Assembly: GCA_945613785.1 (NCBI GenBank)
Contig: CALZAJ010000008.1
Coordinates: 1-20,388 of the forward strand
Length of the DNA: 20,388 nucleotides
Source of the DNA: an uncultured Verrucomicrobiota bacterium
GTDB taxonomy: Bacteria > Verrucomicrobiota > Kiritimatiellia > RFP12 > UBA1067
Reading direction: 5' to 3'
Positions within the stretch are counted from its first letter, which is position 1; each line of letters starts with the position of its first letter. Positions 16,138-20,388 of the stretch are shown here, in pieces. Both the position numbers and the translations under genes were made by a program. The notes beneath the pieces are model-generated. The model saw only the letters and a program-made list of their open reading frames with translations. It was not told the DNA's origin and ran no database searches.

Positions 16138-16156
16138 GCGCAATTTTTGATATACT
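16127..16156 (+). promoter_or_regulatory. Promoter of rplM-rpsI, overlapping the gyrB end
   Basis: TTGACT (16127-16132, inside the last gyrB codons), an 18-nt spacer and TATACT (16151-16156) preceded by TGA form an extended -10 promoter. The predicted start is near 16163. Confidence 0.8.
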
Positions 16157-16162
16157 TTCACC

Positions 16163-16278
16163 CCATATGCGAGGTCGGGGTCTCAACCGGCTTCCCAGGC
16201 AAGGACAAAAGGTGTTCTGTCTGACGTGCGGACAAATCCCGTAAGGGCACAAAAACGCAAGAAAAGGAAAGAAAAAAG
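16163..16278 (+). promoter_or_regulatory. Structured leader of rplM-rpsI with a 25-codon upstream ORF
   Basis: About 115 nt separate the predicted start from ATG 16279, far more than in other genes here. Hand folding gives an 8-bp hairpin (16171-16178 with 16187-16194, two G-U pairs). A possible three-way junction closes with 16212-16214/16248-16250 and holds hairpins at 16218-16234 (6 bp) and 16238-16247 (CCC-GTAA-GGG). A purine-rich ribosome site (AAAAGGAAAG) precedes rplM. An ATG at 16167, about 4 nt from the predicted start, opens 25 codons ending at TAA 16242-16244, in the last hairpin loop. Feedback control by L13 or S9 on their own leader is known in other bacteria; here it is inference. 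Confidence 0.4.
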
Positions 16279-16710
16279 ATGCAGAAGAGCTATCGTGCTC
16301 CGAACCCTGGTGACAATCGCCAGTGGTTCCTCATCGACGCGAAGGATCAGCCGCTCGGCCGCCTCGCCGTCGTCGTTGCCAACAAACTCCGTGCGAAGGA
16401 TCTCCCGACCTTCGATCCGTCCGTTGACGCGGGCGCGTTCGTCGTCGTGATCAACGCTGCGTCCGTCAAGCTGACGGGCAAGAAGGAAGAGCAGAAGGAT
16501 TATCAGCGTTATTCCGGTTTCCGGAACGGCCTGAAGCACTTCACCGCCGCTGAAATGCGCGCTTCCCATCCTGATCGCATGATCAAGGAAGCCGTCTGGG
16601 GCATGCTCCCGAAGAACAACATTGCGCGCAAGATGATGACGCGCGTGAAGGTCTTCGCTGGTGCCGAACACACCCACGCCGCGCAGAAGCCGGTTGAAAT
16701 CAAGCTCTAA
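16279..16710 (+). CDS. rplM: 50S ribosomal protein L13
   Basis: The 143-residue protein matches L13 throughout: WFLIDAKDQPLGRLAVVVAN (17-36), NAASVKLTGKK, the YQRYSGFRNGLKH block (family pattern Y.R.SG..GGLK), AVWGMLPKNNIARKMM and VFAGAEHTHAAQKP. L13 binds 23S rRNA early in large-subunit assembly. Length is normal. A purine-rich ribosome site is just upstream. The rpsI gene follows after 15 nt, the classic L13-S9 operon. The Gly in WDGGF-type positions differs slightly but no key residue looks lost. Confidence 0.97.
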   Translation: MQKSYRAPNPGDNRQWFLIDAKDQPLGRLAVVVANKLRAKDLPTFDPSVDAGAFVVVINAASVKLTGKKEEQKDYQRYSGFRNGLKHFTAAEMRASHPDRMIKEAVWGMLPKNNIARKMMTRVKVFAGAEHTHAAQKPVEIKL

Positions 16711-16725
16711 GAGGAGATTTAAACA

Positions 16726-17124
16726 ATGGCTAACAAGGCAATTTCCGCTGGTACTGGCCGTCGCAAGACCGCGACCGCCCGTGTCAACCTCGTTTCTGGC
16801 TCCGGCAAGTGGACCGTCAACAAGGTCGCTCTCGAGGATTACATTCCTTCCGAGGCGCTCCGCGATTATCTCAAGCAGCCCGTCGCGATCTCCGGCTATG
16901 ACATGGCCAAGGTCGACGTCGTTTGCTTCGCCAAGGGCGGCGGCATCTCCGGCCAGGCCGGTGCGATCCGTCACGGCCTCGCCCGCGCGCTCGTCGCGGC
17001 TGATGAGACCACCCGTGCGGCTCTCAAGAAGGCTGGCTGCATGACGCGTGACAGCCGTATGAAGGAACGTAAGAAACCCGGTCAGCCCGGTGCTCGTAAG
17101 CGCTTCCAGTTCTCGAAGCGTTAA
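16726..17124 (+). CDS. rpsI: 30S ribosomal protein S9
   Basis: The 132-residue protein carries the S9 signatures GTGRRKTATARVNLVSGSGK (9-28), GGGISGQAGAIRHGLARAL and the terminal KRFQFSKR, whose last Arg reaches the P-site tRNA in the ribosome. Length is normal for bacteria. A strong ribosome site (AAGAGGAG) sits in the 15-nt gap after rplM. The gene closes the two-gene operon and is followed by a terminator at 17139-17177. Confidence 0.97.
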   Translation: MANKAISAGTGRRKTATARVNLVSGSGKWTVNKVALEDYIPSEALRDYLKQPVAISGYDMAKVDVVCFAKGGGISGQAGAIRHGLARALVAADETTRAALKKAGCMTRDSRMKERKKPGQPGARKRFQFSKR

Positions 17125-17138
17125 TCGCTCCGAACCGC

Positions 17139-17177
17139 AAAAGGAAACGGCGGCGTCCTGCCGCCGTTTTCCTTTTT
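17139..17177 (+). terminator. Strong intrinsic terminator after rpsI
   Basis: The GC-rich stem CGGCGGC/GCCGCCG with a GTCCT loop is extended by GGAAA against TTTTCC (one bulged T) and flanked by AAAA and TTTTT. It ends the rplM-rpsI transcript 15 nt after the stop. Confidence 0.92.
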
Positions 17178-17212
17178 CTCAGCTCTCAGCTCTCATCTCT
17201 CATCTATCATCA
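17178..17212 (+). repeat. Five tandem pyrimidine-rich heptamers between rpsI and the helicase gene
   Basis: Consecutive 7-mers read CTCAGCT, CTCAGCT, CTCATCT, CTCATCT and ATCATCA. They fill the whole space from the terminator tail to 5 nt before the helicase ATG. The last units contain TATCAT (17205-17210), one change from a -10 box, ending 7 nt before ATG 17218. Confidence 0.75.
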
Positions 17213-17217
17213 GGACC

Positions 17218-19134
17218 ATGGCTTTTGGATTTTTGAAGAAGATTGTCGCCGCCATCACGGGGAAGAAGCAGGATGGCCAGCAGCAGAAGAAGAAAGGTGG
17301 CAAGAACCGTCGCGGCGGCAAGAACCGTGGCAACAACGGTCAGCAGCAGAATCAGAACCGCCAGCAGAAGAAGGGCGGCAACAACGGTCAGCAGCAGAAG
17401 GACCGTCCGCAGAACAACAATGGCCGCAACGGCCAGCAGCAGAAGGATCGTCAGCAGAACCAGCCTCGTGGCGATCGTCGCAACGATCGTCGCGATGATC
17501 GTCGTGGCGGTCGCGGCGAGCGTGGCCGTCGCGGTCCCGCGCCGGTGAACACCGCGGCGAACGAGATGCGTCCTGGTGGCGAGGTTTCGGCCTCCGAACT
17601 CGCCGCCCGCAAGGCCGCCCACGATGCGTGGGATCCCGCGACGTTTGTCGTCGAGCCAATCGAGGGCAAGAAGCGTTTCCATGACTTCGACCTGCCGTCC
17701 GAAGTGATGCACGGCATCTACGACCTCGGCTTCAAGTACTGCACCGACATCCAGGCGCTTTCGCTTGAGCAGGCCCTGGCGGGCAAGAACATCGCCGGAA
17801 AGGCCCAGACGGGCTCCGGTAAGACCGCGGCGTTTCTCGTCGCGATTCTCACGCGCTATCTCCGCACGCCGGAGAACCGCGCCCAGACCGGCGGCAATCC
17901 GCGTGCGCTCGTCATTGCGCCGACGCGTGAGCTCGTCATTCAGATCTGCAAGGATGCGGATGCGATCGGCAAGTACACCGGTCTGCGTTCGCTCGCCGTC
18001 TATGGCGGCATGGACTACGAGCGTCAGAAGCGCGAGGTCCTCTCCGCGCCGGTGGATCTTCTCGTGGCGACGCCTGGCCGTCTCCTTGACTTCGTGAAGT
18101 CCCACGTGATCAATCTCGGCAACGTCGACACGCTCGTGATCGACGAGGCCGATCGTATGCTGGACATGGGCTTCATCCCGGACGTGAGCCGCATCATGCG
18201 GAGCCTTCCTGCGAAGGACAAGCGCACGACGATGCTCTACTCTGCGACGCTCAACGATGCCGTCATGCGTCTCGCACTCAATTGGATGGAAGAGCCGTAC
18301 AAGGCCGAGGTCGCGAGCGTGACGAATGCGACGGACACCGTCCGTCAGGTCGTCTACGTGATTCAGGCGAAGGACAAGTTCACCGTTCTCTACAACCACA
18401 TCGCGCTTCATCCGGAAGCCCGTGCGATCGTCTTCTGCAACCGCAAGTGCACGACGGACGACGTCTACGAGTCCCTCAAGGTCCGTGGCGTGAACGTCGA
18501 GATGCTTTCCGGTGACGTGAACCAGAACAGGCGTCTGAAGGTCCTGGAGGCGTTCAAGCGCGGCGATATCAAGATTCTCGTGGCGACGGATGTCGCGGGC
18601 CGCGGCATCGACATCAAGGGACTCGAGTATGTCATCAACTTCGACTTCCCCTACGAGGCCGAAGACTACGTCCATCGCATCGGTCGTACGGGCCGCGCGG
18701 GCTCGACCGGCATTGCGATTTCCTTTGCCGACGAATACGAGAGCTGCCAGATTCCCGACATCGAGGAATACATCAAGGAAGAGCTCAAGTGCACGGTGAT
18801 TGGTCCGAACGATCCGCTCCTCAAGCAGATTCCGCCGCGAGGCTCCAAGCTCGGAGAAGTCGATGCCGAGGCTAAGGCCGCCGTTGATGAGCGTGAGGCC
18901 GTGACCGACGAGGAGAAGGCCGCAGCCGCCGCGGTGACGGGTGTCCTGGCGAACGCGAACGCCACGACCGCCAGTGGAGCTCCTGCGATCCTCAAGGAGG
19001 ATGCCCCGCAGCGCGAACTTCCCAAGTTCGAACATGCGCTCGAGCCCAAGAAGCCCGAACCGGACGAGTCCAACATCTACTCCAAGCCGGTTGAACAGAA
19101 GGCCAAGACCGAGGAGTGGTCCGTCGAGAAGTAA
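17218..19134 (+). CDS. DEAD-box ATP-dependent RNA helicase with disordered N-terminal tail
   Basis: The 638-residue protein should unwind RNA duplexes or remodel RNP. Residues 15-107 are low complexity: first Lys/Gln/Asn/Gly with four GQQQ units (20-23, 41-44, 57-60, 72-75), then Arg/Asp/Gly-rich (84-106). The helicase core follows: FHDFDLP and Q179 (Q motif), AQTGSGKT (196-203), PTREL (235-239), TPGRLLD, DEAD (309-312), SAT (342-344), then VATDVAGRGIDIKG and HRIGRTGRAG. The C-terminal ~100 residues are Ala/Glu/Pro-rich. It is RhlE/RhlB-like in the core; I would not assign a narrower name. AGGA lies only 2 nt before the ATG, a poor ribosome site. It stands alone between the rpsI terminator and the GH5 promoter. 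Confidence 0.93.
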   Translation: MAFGFLKKIVAAITGKKQDGQQQKKKGGKNRRGGKNRGNNGQQQNQNRQQKKGGNNGQQQKDRPQNNNGRNGQQQKDRQQNQPRGDRRNDRRDDRRGGRGERGRRGPAPVNTAANEMRPGGEVSASELAARKAAHDAWDPATFVVEPIEGKKRFHDFDLPSEVMHGIYDLGFKYCTDIQALSLEQALAGKNIAGKAQTGSGKTAAFLVAILTRYLRTPENRAQTGGNPRALVIAPTRELVIQICKDADAIGKYTGLRSLAVYGGMDYERQKREVLSAPVDLLVATPGRLLDFVKSHVINLGNVDTLVIDEADRMLDMGFIPDVSRIMRSLPAKDKRTTMLYSATLNDAVMRLALNWMEEPYKAEVASVTNATDTVRQVVYVIQAKDKFTVLYNHIALHPEARAIVFCNRKCTTDDVYESLKVRGVNVEMLSGDVNQNRRLKVLEAFKRGDIKILVATDVAGRGIDIKGLEYVINFDFPYEAEDYVHRIGRTGRAGSTGIAISFADEYESCQIPDIEEYIKEELKCTVIGPNDPLLKQIPPRGSKLGEVDAEAKAAVDEREAVTDEEKAAAAAVTGVLANANATTASGAPAILKEDAPQRELPKFEHALEPKKPEPDESNIYSKPVEQKAKTEEWSVEK

Positions 19135-19176
19135 TCTCGTGCTGAGGACAACAAACTTCCAACGCCGCCGTATCTG

Positions 19177-19195
19177 CACCCAGGGCGCCCTGGTG
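19177..19195. repeat. Palindrome between the helicase and GH5 genes
   Basis: CCAGGGCGCCCTGG (19180-19193) is a perfect 14-bp palindrome, flanked by CAC on the left and TG on the right to give one more imperfect turn. It begins 8 nt before the GH5 -35 box. No T tract follows, so it is a poor intrinsic terminator; an operator is an alternative. Confidence 0.45.
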
Positions 19196-19200
19196 AAGAT

Positions 19201-19229
19201 TTGACCTGTGGCGGCAGGAAGACTATAAT
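19201..19229 (+). promoter_or_regulatory. Consensus promoter of the GH5 gene (predicted leaderless)
   Basis: TTGACC (19201-19206) and a perfect TATAAT (19224-19229) are 17 nt apart. The usual start point, 7 nt after the box, is 19236, exactly the A of the ATG. Confidence 0.85.
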
Positions 19230-19235
19230 GCGCCT

Positions 19236-20388
19236 ATGAATCTGAGAGCGCATTTGTCGGTTGGCCTGCTGTTGGTCTCCTTCGTTCTTGGTGCGGCTGA
19301 ACATCCGTCCCTCGCGTGGAACACCCCCAGGGGTGGTGCGCGCGAAGGGGATCTCGTGACTGTCGCGTTGCAGTCGGAGGGAACGGCGATGTTTTCGGCG
19401 CCGGTCGATCTCTCGGCCTGGGCGGGAAAGATCCTCAAGGCCTCGATCCGCGTGCGAGGCGAAAAGGTCGTCCCGCCGCCCACCCGCTGGCTTGGCTTCA
19501 AGTTCATGCTCCACTTCCGCGATGCGATCACAGGGCGCGACGAGTATCCGGGCGCACCGTGGCGCGAGGGGTCCTGGGACTGGACGACGGTGGAGCTGCG
19601 GGCGGACCTCCGTGGCGTTCGGCCGGAGCAGGGGTCGCTTTCGCTCGGACTCCAAAAGGGCTCGGGTACGGTCTCGTTCGATCTCACATCCCTGACCTTT
19701 GAGGAAGAGAAGCCGCTTTTCGAGTTTGACGAAGGGACCGAACCGTGCGCCTATTCGCCGCGCGTGAAGAATCAGACACCGCTCAGGGGCGTGATGCTCC
19801 CGGGCGGCCCCTGTAAGAAGGAGGACTTCAAGACGCTCAAGGACTGGGGGGCGACGTTGGTCCGTTATCAGATGAATCGCGGCTGGGGCAAGACCAACAT
19901 GAATCAGAATGTCGCCGAATACATGAGCTGGGTCGATTCCAAGGTGGATCATCTGCTGACGGACATATTGCCCTGGGCGGAGAAGTACGGACTCCAAGTG
20001 GTGGTCGACCTCCATGTTCCGCCGGGCGGACGCGACAAGAGCGGCGACATGAACATGTTCTATGAGGTGAAGTTCGCGGACGCCTTTCTCGAAACCTGGA
20101 AGCGCATCGCCACACGGTGCAAGGGTCGCAGGGGCATCTGGGGCTACGATCTCATCAACGAACCGTGTCAGAACCGTCCGGCGGCGCCGAACTGCGACTA
20201 TTGGACGCTGCAGGCGCGCGCGGCGCGACTCGTCCGGGAAATCGATCCCGTGACACCGATCGTCATCGAAGCGAACGGCTGGGATTCGGCCAGTCAATTC
20301 CGGTTCTTGAAGCCGCTGGAGCTCTCGGACGTCATCTATCAGACCCATATGTACGATCCAGGCTACTATACCCATCAGGGCGTGCATG
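19236..20388 (+). CDS. Secreted glycoside hydrolase family 5 (cellulase-like), 3'-partial
   Basis: The reading frame is open from ATG 19236 to the window end (384 codons seen). Residues 1-20 form a signal peptide (core VGLLLVSFVLG, then AAEH). Residues about 25-157 are a beta-rich domain resembling a carbohydrate-binding or galactose-binding-like module (e.g. WTTVELRADLRGV). From about residue 181 a TIM-barrel of the GH5 type follows: LRGVMLPGG, LKDWGATLVRYQM, VVVDLHVPPGG (H260), GYDLINEP with probable acid/base E309, and the THMY motif (370-373). The second catalytic Glu (nucleophile) should lie just past the edge. The likely substrate is a beta-1,4-glucan or mannan, acted on outside the cytoplasm; specificity cannot be read. 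A consensus promoter lies directly in front, and no Shine-Dalgarno is present. Confidence 0.88.
   Translation, partial: MNLRAHLSVGLLLVSFVLGAAEHPSLAWNTPRGGAREGDLVTVALQSEGTAMFSAPVDLSAWAGKILKASIRVRGEKVVPPPTRWLGFKFMLHFRDAITGRDEYPGAPWREGSWDWTTVELRADLRGVRPEQGSLSLGLQKGSGTVSFDLTSLTFEEEKPLFEFDEGTEPCAYSPRVKNQTPLRGVMLPGGPCKKEDFKTLKDWGATLVRYQMNRGWGKTNMNQNVAEYMSWVDSKVDHLLTDILPWAEKYGLQVVVDLHVPPGGRDKSGDMNMFYEVKFADAFLETWKRIATRCKGRRGIWGYDLINEPCQNRPAAPNCDYWTLQARAARLVREIDPVTPIVIEANGWDSASQFRFLKPLELSDVIYQTHMYDPGYYTHQGVH

Noticed and set aside
1..20388. CRISPR arrays, insertion sequences, integrases, attachment sites, toxin-antitoxin or defence genes.
   Set aside because: No spaced direct repeats, no transposase or nuclease motifs, and an unbroken run of conserved housekeeping genes.

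Overview
The window is a compact, roughly 60% GC stretch of a Gram-negative bacterial chromosome, made up almost entirely of plus-strand housekeeping genes with short gaps and several 1-14 nt overlaps. An outer-membrane beta-barrel, a SurA-like periplasmic chaperone, the lipid A enzymes LpxI and LpxB and an AsmA-like protein show a diderm cell that makes lipopolysaccharide. LpxI in place of LpxH, a eukaryote-type hexokinase, an AlgE-like porin and a secreted GH5 glycosidase together suggest a member of the PVC group, perhaps Verrucomicrobiota or Kiritimatiellota from a polysaccharide-rich habitat. That placement is inference; the window holds no rRNA.

Layout. 1-740: the 3' part of an outer-membrane barrel gene, interrupted by an in-frame TGA and closed by a strong terminator. 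762-1068: a promoter and three tRNAs, Leu(GAG), Leu(CAG) and Glu(CTC). 1105-6031: AsmA-like protein, rsmA, hexokinase and SurA-like chaperone, nearly back to back. 6041-7381: rpmE and prfA behind a consensus promoter. 7386-9311: lpxI-lpxB. 9370-13866: secA, ispD and a metallophosphoesterase. 13918-16137: gyrB. 16127-17177: promoter, structured leader, rplM-rpsI and terminator. 17218-19134: a DEAD-box RNA helicase with a Gln/Asn/Arg-rich N-terminal tail. 19201-20388: promoter and the 5' part of a secreted GH5 glycosidase, cut by the window edge.

The genes cover translation (tRNAs, rsmA, rpmE, prfA, rplM, rpsI), envelope building (AsmA-like, SurA-like, lpxI, lpxB, secA), isoprenoid synthesis (ispD), DNA topology (gyrB), RNA remodelling (helicase) and sugar use (GH5 outside the cell, hexokinase inside). 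I see no mobile element, CRISPR array, phage gene or defence island.

The most unusual signals are regulatory. Promoters are unusually readable, often as TGnTATAmT extended -10 boxes. In at least three genes (lpxI, secA, GH5) the -10 box lies only 6-9 nt before the start codon, which predicts leaderless mRNAs. In contrast, rplM-rpsI has a leader of about 115 nt that can fold and contains a 25-codon ORF. Protein oddities worth a second look are the disrupted barrel gene, a hexokinase lacking one expected sugar-binding Glu, and an LpxB with changes at positions I recall as conserved.
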